From positions 1-64,000 of the forward strand of contig NZ_JAUZVZ010000019.1 of assembly GCF_030717845.1 (NCBI RefSeq): a stretch of DNA of 64,000 nt, given 5' to 3'. Of this stretch, positions 7,932 to 16,889 are shown piece after piece. The notes under the pieces were generated by a model that worked only from the letters and a program-made list of their open reading frames with translations, had not been told where the DNA came from and did not search any database. Within the stretch, counting starts at the first letter, position 1. The number at the start of each line of letters is the position of its first letter. A program made the position numbers and the translations under genes. The DNA is from Alkalimonas collagenimarina (GTDB taxonomy: Bacteria; Pseudomonadota; Gammaproteobacteria; Enterobacterales; Alteromonadaceae).

Positions 7932-10900
7932 ATGAAGACAAAATGCATTGACATGTACCAAAAATCAATAATTGCAGCAGCGGTATCCTCACTATTCTGT
8001 TCCCCTATACTACTTGCTGATGATCAAGTGACTGAAGCAGAAGAGAGTGTAGAGCGGATTATGGTGACAGGCTCACGGATTGCCCGTGATGCCAACTTAG
8101 CGTCGCCATCGCCAGTGCAATCCATTAGCGAAGAAGAGATACGTATGTCGGGTGAGTTTTCCATTGCCGATGTGGTCAACGATATTCCGGCGCTATTTTC
8201 CTCCACTACCAGCTCAATGGCCAATGAAAGTGGCTTTGCCAGTGGCACCAACGTACTCAATTTACGTAGCATGGGATCGAACCGCACCTTGGTTCTCGTT
8301 AATGGCAAACGTCACGTGGGTGGAACTCAGGGTTCATCTGCCGTAGATGTTGGCTCCATTCCAACCAGCCTGGTTCGTCGGGTTGAAGTACTGACGGGCG
8401 GCGCTTCTGCGGTTTATGGTGCCGATGCGGTAACCGGAGTAGTCAACTTCATCTTACGCGATGATTTTGAAGGATTTGAGTTTGATGCTCAAACCAGTGG
8501 CGCTGATGAAGGCGGGGCTCATAAGTACAAGCTGGATGCAACCTGGGGCAGTAACTTTGCCGACAATCGCGGTAATGTTGCCGTGAATGTCTCTTATGGC
8601 AAAGATCGAGGCTTACGTGCTTATGAGCGCAAGGATGGTCATTTGATTGGTTCAGGTCGTGATTGGCTTAATCCAGACCGACGTTTTCAAATCGGCGATC
8701 TAAATGCCAGCAACACACCTAACTTTCACCAATTTTACAACCCATCGCAAGGCAGGCCAGGTTATGGTCTGAATATTCCTGGTTCTGTCGATGCATTTTT
8801 GGATAACTTCGAAGCCAGCTTTGGCTCCCGGCCAAACCTGACGCCCGCGGAGCTGGCGTTGATCGACCGGGCGGCCAATGCGCCACAACGCGCTATTTTG
8901 CAAGGGCGAACCTTTCCGTTTTCCTCCGGTTATGGAATAATTGCTCCGGGAAATGGTTTTACTTTTGCTGGTTTTGATGAGTTCACTCCCATCGATCTCG
9001 ATGGCAATGGTGTGCCAGACTGTCTGGATTCCTTTACTGGCTGGACGTCCTCATTCGCTCCTGGCGCCTTTGGTGCTTTAGGTGGTTGTTGGACTATTCA
9101 GCCGGACGGCACCTATCGGCCAGTGCAAGATGGTCTGGTCGCTAGCCCGACTCAAGGCTTTGGTGGCGACTCATTTGACACCATTCAACAAAATAACAGC
9201 TACTTACTGACACCAGAAGAGCGGATAGCATTCAATCTACTCGGAAGTTACGATCTGACATCCGATATTGTGTTGCGTGGTGAGCTGAAGTACGTTCGCC
9301 AAGAAGTGCAAAACACCATTCACCCTACGTCGTTCTGGGATTTGCTACTTGGTGCTCCGGATAACCCATTTTTGCCTGAGTTTATTCGTCCTATCGCTCA
9401 GCAAACCGGCGGTGTGAGTCTAACCATCGATCCCATTGGTCTGGGTGATGCTATGGTGACGAACAAACGGGAAACCGTGCGTGGTGTCGTCAGTATTGAT
9501 GGCTTTTTGGATAATGGCTGGAGCTGGGATGCCAGTGCTGTCTATGGCCAATTTACGCGTAAATCCGAGTCTACCCATCAAGTCATTGTCGATCGCTTCT
9601 TTTCCGCCATTGATGCCGTGACCAACCCAGCGACCGGTCAAGCTGATTGCCGGGTCAATGTAAACCCTGCCACAGCCGCAATGGGTACCCCATTTAATAT
9701 TCCAACTTACGATCCAGGCTACTTCACCTTTACACCAGGTGATGGTCAGTGTGTCCCCCTTAATATCTGGGCGGGCCGAACCGGTATTACCCAAGAAGCA
9801 CTGGACTGGGTCACACGAACCAATGAAAGCAAAATCACCTTGGATCAAACCGTACTCAGTGCATCACTGGCTGGTGACTTTGCCGATTACTTTGAATTAC
9901 CAGGTGGCGCCATTGCTTTTGCTGCCGGGGTAGAATACCGCCGCGAAACATCCAAGGCCGAATTTGATGCATGGAGCCGTGGTGTCATCCCAGAGGGGGC
10001 ACCGCTACCGGCAGGCAGCAATGTTGCCGACGCCTCCACCAATGCTAGCCTGACCTTCCGGCCAGAAACCATCGTCCGCAACGAAAGCGGAAGCTACGAT
10101 GTGTATGAAGTCTTTGGTGAGCTATCGATTCCTTTGTTGTTCGATGTCTTTTTGGCCGATGAATTAACGCTGGATTTAGCGGCTCGGGTGTCGGATTACT
10201 CCACCATTGGTGTTACGACTACCTGGCGAGCCAACCTGTTATGGGCGCCGGTGCAAGATCTACGCGTGCGTAGCAGTTACTCAGAAGCAGTGCGGGCACC
10301 CAATATCACCGAACTGTTCGGGCCAGAAACGGGGACTACCTTCCGCCCTGCTGATCCTTGTGATGCAGCGCAGATCAATGCCATCAGAGCCAATGACCCT
10401 GAGCGAGCGAATAATACTCAGGCGAACTGTGTGGCGTTCTTCAATAGCATTGGCCTGGATCCATTTGATGGCAGTGGCAACTATGATTTCTCCGACCCAT
10501 TAACTGCAGCTTTTGGAGGTGTCGTTGGTGGTAACCCGGATTTACGTGAAGAAACGGCAGAAACCTTAACCGTTGGTTTTGTCTTTACACCAAGCTTTTT
10601 GCCGGGCTTTAACATGAGCCTGGATTACTGGAGTATTGAGCTAAAAGATGCCATCAACGCCGTCAGCGGGCAGAATATTGCCGATGGCTGCTTTACTGGT
10701 GCTAGCTTAAACGAACAGTTTTGTGAACTATTAACCAGAAACTCTGATCCAGGTTCGCTATTTTTTGGTGGCTTCAACTTTATGAAATCCACCGATATTA
10801 ACTTCGCTAAGCGTGAAGCTGCAGGGTATGACTTTGCTGTTGGTTACAGTTTTAGTCTGGGAGAGCATAACTTGAGTGCTCGTATTGCTGGCACACGCAT

Positions 10901-11288
10901 GGAAAAGTTGAAGGACTTTACCAACCCGCTTGATGTCAACGATGTAAATGATAGATTAGAAGAGATCCGTAACCCGAAACTAGCTGGCAATGCCAACCTT
11001 AGCTGGTCATATCAAGATCTACGCATGGCATGGCAAACTCAGTACCATGGTAAGCAGCTACTTAGCTTTGCCAATAAGGATACCTATCAGTCATTGTACG
11101 GTGATATTGTCATGATGCCATCCACCCTGGTGCACAATCTCAATGCTAGTTATCAGTTTAGTCCAGAGCTTATGCTATATGGTGGTGTGAATAACGTAAC
11201 CAACGAAGAACCCTTTATCACTAACTATGCCTACCCAGCCAGTGCTGCCGGGCGCACCTTCTTTGTCGGGGTGAATTTACGCCTCTAG
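7932..11288 (+). CDS. TonB-dependent outer-membrane receptor
   Basis: A receptor of about 1118 residues that would import a substrate across the outer membrane using TonB energy. I start at the second ATG, 5 bases after TGGAG. The ATG 15 bases upstream has no ribosome-binding site. Residues of about 1-30 form a signal peptide ending before ADDQ. ERIMVTGSRI just after it is the TonB-box region. The plug domain follows, with the typical LVLVNGKRHV and VEVLTGGASAVYGADAVTGVVN segments, and then a long barrel ending in the sequence GVNLRL. The type (long loops, GGASAVYGADAVTG) is common in Alteromonadales and Sphingomonads for carbohydrates or peptides. The S9 peptidase neighbour favours peptides. 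The substrate is not known. Confidence 0.93.
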   Translation: MKTKCIDMYQKSIIAAAVSSLFCSPILLADDQVTEAEESVERIMVTGSRIARDANLASPSPVQSISEEEIRMSGEFSIADVVNDIPALFSSTTSSMANESGFASGTNVLNLRSMGSNRTLVLVNGKRHVGGTQGSSAVDVGSIPTSLVRRVEVLTGGASAVYGADAVTGVVNFILRDDFEGFEFDAQTSGADEGGAHKYKLDATWGSNFADNRGNVAVNVSYGKDRGLRAYERKDGHLIGSGRDWLNPDRRFQIGDLNASNTPNFHQFYNPSQGRPGYGLNIPGSVDAFLDNFEASFGSRPNLTPAELALIDRAANAPQRAILQGRTFPFSSGYGIIAPGNGFTFAGFDEFTPIDLDGNGVPDCLDSFTGWTSSFAPGAFGALGGCWTIQPDGTYRPVQDGLVASPTQGFGGDSFDTIQQNNSYLLTPEERIAFNLLGSYDLTSDIVLRGELKYVRQEVQNTIHPTSFWDLLLGAPDNPFLPEFIRPIAQQTGGVSLTIDPIGLGDAMVTNKRETVRGVVSIDGFLDNGWSWDASAVYGQFTRKSESTHQVIVDRFFSAIDAVTNPATGQADCRVNVNPATAAMGTPFNIPTYDPGYFTFTPGDGQCVPLNIWAGRTGITQEALDWVTRTNESKITLDQTVLSASLAGDFADYFELPGGAIAFAAGVEYRRETSKAEFDAWSRGVIPEGAPLPAGSNVADASTNASLTFRPETIVRNESGSYDVYEVFGELSIPLLFDVFLADELTLDLAARVSDYSTIGVTTTWRANLLWAPVQDLRVRSSYSEAVRAPNITELFGPETGTTFRPADPCDAAQINAIRANDPERANNTQANCVAFFNSIGLDPFDGSGNYDFSDPLTAAFGGVVGGNPDLREETAETLTVGFVFTPSFLPGFNMSLDYWSIELKDAINAVSGQNIADGCFTGASLNEQFCELLTRNSDPGSLFFGGFNFMKSTDINFAKREAAGYDFAVGYSFSLGEHNLSARIAGTRMEKLKDFTNPLDVNDVNDRLEEIRNPKLAGNANLSWSYQDLRMAWQTQYHGKQLLSFANKDTYQSLYGDIVMMPSTLVHNLNASYQFSPELMLYGGVNNVTNEEPFITNYAYPASAAGRTFFVGVNLRL

Positions 11289-11308
11289 TATGATGCATGA
11301 GCACGATC

Positions 11309-11338
11309 AAAAGCTCTGGCCTGTGCCAGAGCTTTTTT
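11309..11338 (+). terminator. intrinsic terminator after the TonB receptor
   Basis: A perfect 10-bp stem (AAGCTCTGGC at 11311-11320, GCCAGAGCTT at 11325-11334) with a 4-base loop runs into a T-tract. Confidence 0.92.
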
Positions 11339-11455
11339 GTTGGTGCCCGTAGTGCTACCAAGGTTTGCCACATAACTCTATTCAGTACCGGATCCGGCCA
11401 GTATTTTTTGCTTAGCCTGATATACTCAGCTTACATTCCTTGCCAGAGATTGTTG

Positions 11456-12841
11456 ATGCTGACTCCTGATATCTGCCGTCAAGCTCGCTTAAGCCGAGAT
11501 CCGCGTTTTGATGGCTTGTTTTTTACGGCCGTGAACTCAACCGGAATTTATTGCCGCTCAGTCTGTCCAGCTCGAGCTCCCAAAGAAGCCCATGTGACGT
11601 ATTTCCAATCAGGTGCTGCGGCTTTAGCGGCAGGTTATCGCCCCTGTTTGCGCTGTCGACCGGACAGCGCACCCGGCTCACCGGCATGGCAAGGCAGTGA
11701 CACCACCTTACAACGTGCGCTGCGCTTGATTGATGAAGGTGCATTACAGCATCAAACTCAATCTGAACTCGTCCATCGTTTGGGCATTAGCGAACGCTAC
11801 TTACGTAAATTATTTCAGCAGCAACTTGGTATTTCGCCTAAGCAGTACGCCATCACTCAGCAAGTGTTATTTGCTAAAAAGTTACTGCACGAAACCAACC
11901 TACCTATCCAACAAATAGCGATGATGGCAGGCTTTCATAGTATCCGGCGTTTTAACGATGCTTTCGTGAAAATACTGCAACTGACACCTGGTAAGATTAG
12001 ACGGCAAGCCCCCTCCCGAACCGATGGCCTACTTCAGCTAGAACTCAGTTATCGCCCTCCACTGGCATGGCAAAGCATGCTAAATTTTTGGCGAAGCAGA
12101 ACACTGCAAGGCGTTGAATGGTGTACTGAAGACAGCTATGGTCGCACTTTTGAATGGCAGCAACAACAGGGCTGGTTTATCGTGCAAGCTGGCTCCGGCA
12201 ATAGTCTGCAATTGCAGTTGCATTGGCCTGCCGGTCGTGAGCTGTGGTCTTTAGTGAAACACATACGTCGGGTGCTCGACCTGGACGCCGATTGCCAGCT
12301 AATCGAGCAGCAACTTGCGACGCACCCTTGGTTTCACCGTGGTTTGATCAGCGGTTTGCGCATCCCGGGGATATGGAGCCTTTGGGAGGCCGGAGTGCGT
12401 GCTATTTTGGGCCAACAAGTCAGTGTGGCCGCTGCCAGAACACACCTAAATCGCTTGGTGTCGTCGCTTGGAGTGACCATCGATTCGTTAACAGATAAAA
12501 CCTTGTTTCCCAGCCCTCAAGCAGTAGCTACCAGTGATTTACAAATGCTGAAGTTACCTGATGCTCGCCGCCAAACGCTACGAGCCTTTGCCGGGCTCAT
12601 GCTTCAGCAACCCCATTGCTCGCCAGAGCAATGGCTGGCACTGAAGGGGATTGGCCCTTGGACTGTCAATTATGCTCGTATGCGTGGCCTTCAACAAACA
12701 GATATTTGGCTAGCAGGCGACTTGGGGATCCGTAAAGCTTTGCAGCAAAAGCAAGCAACAGCCTCTGATACTACACTGGCGCCTTGGCGCAGTTACGCCA
12801 CACTACAACTTTGGTTACAGCAAGGAACATCCAATGCATGA
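11456..12841 (+). CDS. alkA: Ada N-domain/AraC/AlkA fusion: DNA-3-methyladenine glycosylase 2
   Basis: A 461-residue fusion. Residues 1-75 are the Ada-type zinc methyl-acceptor domain with C33, C37, C64 and C67, spaced exactly as the four zinc cysteines of E. coli Ada; C33 corresponds to the phosphotriester methyl acceptor. Residues of about 80-180 are an AraC-type helix-turn-helix domain. The rest is AlkA: N-terminal domain, helix-hairpin-helix (LKGIGPWTVNYARM) and the catalytic Asp in WLAGDLGIRKA. It should excise alkylated bases and may also sense methyl phosphotriesters and activate transcription. The reading frame stays open upstream to 11297, but that part crosses the preceding terminator, so I start at 11456. 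It overlaps ogt by 8 bases. The same domain combination is known from other bacteria (for example the mycobacterial AdaA-AlkA). Confidence 0.9.
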   Translation: MLTPDICRQARLSRDPRFDGLFFTAVNSTGIYCRSVCPARAPKEAHVTYFQSGAAALAAGYRPCLRCRPDSAPGSPAWQGSDTTLQRALRLIDEGALQHQTQSELVHRLGISERYLRKLFQQQLGISPKQYAITQQVLFAKKLLHETNLPIQQIAMMAGFHSIRRFNDAFVKILQLTPGKIRRQAPSRTDGLLQLELSYRPPLAWQSMLNFWRSRTLQGVEWCTEDSYGRTFEWQQQQGWFIVQAGSGNSLQLQLHWPAGRELWSLVKHIRRVLDLDADCQLIEQQLATHPWFHRGLISGLRIPGIWSLWEAGVRAILGQQVSVAAARTHLNRLVSSLGVTIDSLTDKTLFPSPQAVATSDLQMLKLPDARRQTLRAFAGLMLQQPHCSPEQWLALKGIGPWTVNYARMRGLQQTDIWLAGDLGIRKALQQKQATASDTTLAPWRSYATLQLWLQQGTSNA

Positions 12842-13319
12842 ATGTATGATCACAAGCCCGGTTGGCCCTATTCAATTAGTGGCTGAACACGAACACATTA
12901 TCGCAGTGCGCTTTGTTGCTGCCGATGAATTAGCCAAAGACCAGTACCCTACCCGTTCACAACCGTATCAAGCCCCTATTACTGGGGTTTTGAAGCAAGC
13001 CTATGAACAACTGCATAGTTATTTTGCTGGTGAATTATCACATTTTGAATTGCCATTAGCGCCACAGGGCACGCACTTTCAACAGCAGGTTTGGCAACAA
13101 TTGCAACGCATCCCTTATGGGGAAACCTGTAGTTATCAAGCGGTGGCGAACCGAATCAATAATCCAAAGGCAGTGCGAGCTGTCGGAATGGCCAATAGCC
13201 GGAACCCTATTGCTATTGTGATCCCATGTCATCGGGTGATTGGCGCTAATGGCCATTTAACGGGGTATGCAGGTGGGCTGGATAAAAAAACCTGGTTACT
13301 CAATCATGAAGGTTGGTAA
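12834..13319 (+). CDS. ogt: methylated-DNA--protein-cysteine methyltransferase
   Basis: A 161-residue suicide enzyme that moves the methyl group from O6-methylguanine (and O4-methylthymine) in DNA to its own cysteine. The active site IPCHRV carries C132. The helix-turn-helix region before it (YQAVANRINNPKAVRAVG) and the GxLTGYAGGLDKK end are standard for the family. Its start codon lies inside the end of the Ada-N/AlkA gene (8-base overlap), so the two are translated together. As a pair they supply the functions of Ada and AlkA with the Ada halves split between the two proteins. Length is normal for Ogt. Confidence 0.95.
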   Translation: MHECMITSPVGPIQLVAEHEHIIAVRFVAADELAKDQYPTRSQPYQAPITGVLKQAYEQLHSYFAGELSHFELPLAPQGTHFQQQVWQQLQRIPYGETCSYQAVANRINNPKAVRAVGMANSRNPIAIVIPCHRVIGANGHLTGYAGGLDKKTWLLNHEGW

Positions 13320-13331
13320 CCAGGTGAGCAA

Positions 13332-13356
13332 GGCTGTTGAAGGATGGGCAACAGCC
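13332..13356. repeat. 8-bp inverted repeat between convergent genes
   Basis: GGCTGTTG (13332-13339) and CAACAGCC (13349-13356) pair around a 9-base loop, between the ends of ogt and the leftward barrel gene. There is no T-tract on either strand. It could be a weak bidirectional terminator or simply protect the mRNA ends. Confidence 0.4.
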
Positions 13357-13374
13357 GTGAAATCAATCCCGGTA

Positions 13375-13911
13375 TTAAAACTGGTAAGACACACCCAGAC
13401 GAAATTCATTCGAGCGATTGCCACTGTTCAGTGCAACGCTGGAGCGAGCCGCCCAATCCGGGCTAAAGTAAAAAGCAAGGCCTGCACCTAAACTGCCATA
13501 GTCGCGGCCAATGGTGTGATAGCTTGCTTCGGTAAACCATTCCACTTCAGGAGTTAGCTTATCTGCAATCCCAAAGCCGGCATAGATGCCCGTCTCACTG
13601 GCATCTTCGAACGCATGCTGTAAACCACCTTTAATATAGGTTTGTACTGAAGGAGCAAAATCCAGCTGAAATCCGGTCAGGTAGTTTGCACCGAGTGATA
13701 ACTCACTGACATCAACGGAATGTTTTGAAACGCGATTCACGTCAGCGCGAACGACCCAGCTTGGCTCCAACTGATGGCTCAAATTGAGGTAAGCTCCTGA
13801 CCCAAAATGATCAATATAACCAAAACCAACGTGATCCCAATTTACTGCAGTTGCACTTGCAGCGACGCTTCCTAGCGCCACAGCACAAAATAATTGGCTC
13901 AGTTTCTTCAT
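13375..13911 (-). CDS. small outer-membrane beta-barrel-like protein, function unknown
   Basis: A secreted protein of about 178 residues. I start at the ATG 6 bases after AAGGAG. Upstream codons would add 10 residues before the signal. Residues 1-22 are a clean Sec signal peptide (MKKLSQ, then a hydrophobic core, then ASATA). The mature part is a series of alternating polar/hydrophobic strands and ends in SYQF, whose last aromatic residue is typical of proteins inserted by the BAM machinery. It is probably an eight-stranded barrel or an outer-membrane-protein-beta-brl-like protein. I do not recognise a specific family. It faces ogt and is followed upstream by a 200-base promoter region shared with the divergent pirin gene. 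Confidence 0.75.
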   Translation of the reverse strand: MKKLSQLFCAVALGSVAASATAVNWDHVGFGYIDHFGSGAYLNLSHQLEPSWVVRADVNRVSKHSVDVSELSLGANYLTGFQLDFAPSVQTYIKGGLQHAFEDASETGIYAGFGIADKLTPEVEWFTEASYHTIGRDYGSLGAGLAFYFSPDWAARSSVALNSGNRSNEFRLGVSYQF

Positions 13912-14123
13912 GTTTGTCTCCTTTTCTGTTTGGCGAAACAAGACTTGTAATCACCAAAGCAGGTTCGTTTTACGTTAAGTGCCGAGACTAACAAGCAGCA
14001 GCTTAACTCAAACTGAACCATGATCGTTTTAATAAATAGAATGATTGGTGCAAAAATATGCAATTTTCTTTCTATGAATACTATTATTTAATGATGATAT
14101 CGCACTGACTTAGGGAAACACTT

Positions 14124-15008
14124 ATGACTGCACGATCCATCAAACAACTGATCCCATCACGGCAAGTATCGGACGGTGCTGGCGTGAAAATTCAACGTAG
14201 TTTGGGACTGACTCAACAACTGAGGCTGGACCCTTTCCTGATGCTGGACTGCTTTGGCTCCGATCAGGCGAGTGATTATCTGGCTGGTTTTCCTGCGCAC
14301 CCACATCGTGGTTTTGAAACCGTAACCTACATGCTGCATGGCCACATGCTGCATGAAGACCATATGGGAAATAAAGGCCACTTAAAAAGCGGTGGTGTGC
14401 AGTGGATGACTGCCGGACGAGGCATTATTCACTCGGAAATGCCACAGCAAGAATCCGGCTTGATGCAAGGTTTTCAGTTATGGCTGAATTTACCTGCGGC
14501 CGAAAAAATGAAAGATGCCGCCTATGTTGATATCGCCCCGGAAGATATTCCGGTGCTGCAACTGGATGCGGGCCATCAAGTAAAGGTCATCGCCGGTCAG
14601 TTTCGTAGTGAACAGCACCAGCTCGATGGTGCGATCCGTGGTCTGAGTACCGATCCGCAATACTACGATCTGCATCTGGTGGCAGGGCAATCACTGCATA
14701 TAGAACTGCCTGAGGATTATCAAGCACTGGTCTATCCGTACGAGCAAGCGGTGACTATTTTGCACGGTGATACCAGCAGTAAAGTGCCCATGCATCAAGC
14801 GGCGGTTCTGACCGCTGGCAGCACATTACAGGTACAGGCAGATCAGGACAGTAAACTATTGGTACTCGCAGGAAAACCCATTGGTGAGCCAGTAGCGCAG
14901 TACGGTCCATTTGTGATGAATACCTCAGAAGAAATTGAGCAGGCGATCCGCGATTATCAGACGGGTACTCTAACTGGGGATAAGCCACTTCAATCCATTC
15001 AAATTTGA
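14124..15008 (+). CDS. pirin family bicupin protein
   Basis: A 294-residue cytosolic bicupin. The N-terminal cupin has the pirin signature HPHRGFETVTY and all four metal ligands (H59, H61, H103, E105) in the positions expected from human pirin. Some bacterial pirins are quercetin dioxygenases (YhhW type) and others bind metabolic enzymes. The true activity here is not visible from the sequence. The start is the ATG after AGGGAAACACTT. The gene stands alone between the divergent barrel gene and mtnN, with about 50 bases to mtnN, so co-transcription with mtnN is possible. Confidence 0.92.
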   Translation: MTARSIKQLIPSRQVSDGAGVKIQRSLGLTQQLRLDPFLMLDCFGSDQASDYLAGFPAHPHRGFETVTYMLHGHMLHEDHMGNKGHLKSGGVQWMTAGRGIIHSEMPQQESGLMQGFQLWLNLPAAEKMKDAAYVDIAPEDIPVLQLDAGHQVKVIAGQFRSEQHQLDGAIRGLSTDPQYYDLHLVAGQSLHIELPEDYQALVYPYEQAVTILHGDTSSKVPMHQAAVLTAGSTLQVQADQDSKLLVLAGKPIGEPVAQYGPFVMNTSEEIEQAIRDYQTGTLTGDKPLQSIQI

Positions 15009-15056
15009 CCATAAAAGCCGTATACTGCTGCTTTCTCTCCATTGAAAAGAGTCGTT

Positions 15057-15761
15057 ATGCAGCGTATTGGAATTATTGGTGCCATGGAGCCAGAAGTGGC
15101 CCTTCTGAAACAGCAACTTGCTCAGCCTCGCACTGAGCAAGTTGGCCCTTATTCGTTTTACTCAGGCCAACTAGCTGGCCGCAATGTAGTACTGGTGCAG
15201 TCAGGTATCGGGAAAGTGGCGGCTGCTTTAGCAACCAGTTTAATGATCCACCATTTTCAGGTGGATGCAGTGATCAATACCGGCTCTGCCGGTGGCTTCG
15301 ATGCTGAATTGCACATTGGTGATGTCGTGATTGGCACTGAGTTGTGCCACCATGATGTCGACGTGACTGCTTTTGGCTACGCCGCTGGGCAAGTGCCTAA
15401 TATGCCAGCAACATTCCTCTCGGATCCTCGCTTGGTTACCGCTGCAGAGCGCAGCATCGAAAAACTCGGAGTCGGTAAAACCAAGCGAGGGCTCATCGCC
15501 ACTGGCGATAGCTTTATGTGCGATCCAAAGCGGATTGAAGCAACCCGTGCGACCTTCCCCAGCATGTTGGCAGTAGAAATGGAAGGCGCAGCCATCGCAC
15601 AAGTTTGTTATCAAATGCAGGTACCCTGCGTGGTGATCCGTAGTTTAAGTGATATTGCTGGCAAAGAATCTCCCGAGTCATTTGAAGCATATTTAGCAGT
15701 GGCATCTAAAAACAGTTCAGCCATGGTGATTGAATTGCTTCAGCAGCTATCGGCTGCATAA
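15057..15761 (+). CDS. mtnN: 5'-methylthioadenosine/S-adenosylhomocysteine nucleosidase
   Basis: A 234-residue enzyme that hydrolyses methylthioadenosine and S-adenosylhomocysteine to adenine and the thioribose/ribosyl sugar, in the methionine salvage and activated-methyl cycles. The N-terminus MQRIGIIGAMEPEV matches E. coli Pfs almost exactly, with the catalytic Glu. AVEMEGAAIAQVC and the SDIAG motif carry the ribose-binding Glu and the catalytic Asp. The start is the ATG 5 bases after AAAAGAG; a TTG at 15042 in the same frame would add 5 residues without resemblance. The next gene starts 2 bases after the stop, so the two share a transcript. Confidence 0.96.
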   Translation: MQRIGIIGAMEPEVALLKQQLAQPRTEQVGPYSFYSGQLAGRNVVLVQSGIGKVAAALATSLMIHHFQVDAVINTGSAGGFDAELHIGDVVIGTELCHHDVDVTAFGYAAGQVPNMPATFLSDPRLVTAAERSIEKLGVGKTKRGLIATGDSFMCDPKRIEATRATFPSMLAVEMEGAAIAQVCYQMQVPCVVIRSLSDIAGKESPESFEAYLAVASKNSSAMVIELLQQLSAA

Positions 15762-15763
15762 TC

Positions 15764-16738
15764 ATGTCAGAGCCCTGGCTAGAGCTCTTACTTCAAAGCC
15801 CACTGCTGCTGTTGCTAGCAGTGTTGATGGCCTATCTGTTGCCGTTGCCAGAGAGCTATCATCCTCTGACCTTTTTTCGCTTTTTTGCCCAGCGACTTGG
15901 CCAGAAAGTGAACCCGGATCACGACCGGAGCCCTCAGCAGAAAAGGCTGTCTGGGGGCTTAGCCATTCTGGTAGCCATTCTGCCATGGTTGTTTATTCTG
16001 ATGGCTTTCATGCACTTGTCAGCGCTACCGACGGTGTTCGAAGCTATACTGCTTTATCTGCTACTGGATATCAGTAGCAAACAACAACGGATCCAAAAAT
16101 TACAGCGCGCACTGCAGCAACAACAGCTAAGCCTCAGCCGGGATTTGGCCAGCATGTCACTGTTACGCCAAACTCGTACCTTATCAGCACTGGGGCTCAG
16201 TAAAGCGGCGATTGAAAGTTTATGGCTTAATTTCAGTCAAATCTGGCTAACCACCTTGTTCTGGTTTCTGGTGGCTGGGATTTGGCCTGCATTGATGGTT
16301 CGGTTACTGGCTATTTTGCAGCAAGAGTGGAGCCCAAAATTGCAGCATAATCGTGATTTTGGTGCTGTCGTAGCTTGGTTGAGCAATTGGCTGCAAAAGC
16401 CCGGATATTGGTTGTGTTTTATGTTGATCTGCATTCGTTTACGCTGCCGCCTCAGTATTCAGCGTTACCGACAGCGTACGGCCATTTACTTTGATCGTGC
16501 CCAAATGGCTTGTCTCTGTGCTGTCAGTGCGAGCCTTCGTTGTCGTCTGGGAGGGCCAGTGTTGTATAACACCCATAAAAAACAACGCGATAAAATCGGC
16601 CAGAACGATGCGGAGCCTGATCACCTGACGCTGCAAAAAGCACTGAACCAGCTCAAACAGTTAATCTGGTTCAGCATGGTACTCTTGCTGGCTTATGCCC
16701 TGCTTTGGTGGGCGGTGCAGCTAAATTTAACATGGTAA
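15764..16738 (+). CDS. CbiB/CobD-related integral membrane protein
   Basis: A 324-residue inner-membrane protein with about five hydrophobic segments (near 10-28, 65-100, 160-190, 210-225, 295-320). The stretch LSRDLASMSLLRQTRTLSAL, followed by the AAIESL segment, is a drifted form of the conserved core of adenosylcobinamide-phosphate synthase CbiB. The Asn-rich catalytic part after it (usually AENTSDG) reads LNFSQIW and is lost. It is therefore a CbiB relative that has probably changed function, or an AmpE-like membrane protein. Vibrio species carry a CobD-related gene next to pfs (mtnN) and btuF; here the mtnN link is kept but btuF is absent. It is translationally linked to mtnN. Confidence 0.75.
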   Translation: MSEPWLELLLQSPLLLLLAVLMAYLLPLPESYHPLTFFRFFAQRLGQKVNPDHDRSPQQKRLSGGLAILVAILPWLFILMAFMHLSALPTVFEAILLYLLLDISSKQQRIQKLQRALQQQQLSLSRDLASMSLLRQTRTLSALGLSKAAIESLWLNFSQIWLTTLFWFLVAGIWPALMVRLLAILQQEWSPKLQHNRDFGAVVAWLSNWLQKPGYWLCFMLICIRLRCRLSIQRYRQRTAIYFDRAQMACLCAVSASLRCRLGGPVLYNTHKKQRDKIGQNDAEPDHLTLQKALNQLKQLIWFSMVLLLAYALLWWAVQLNLTW

Positions 16739-16889
16739 CGTTGTTTGGCTATATAAACGTGGTAAGTATGGACTTATTAAGTCAGCTTAGTATAGTAAAG
16801 CTCTGTTACCGCTGAATAATAATCAAGAGTGAAAAGCCAGTGTTTCAACAGAGTAGAATAAAAACAAAACTGTTGAGTGAGACGTCACT

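Noticed and set aside
11297-11455. Extra 53 codons upstream of the Ada-N/AlkA start
   Set aside because: They run through the intrinsic terminator of the TonB receptor and do not resemble the Ada domain.
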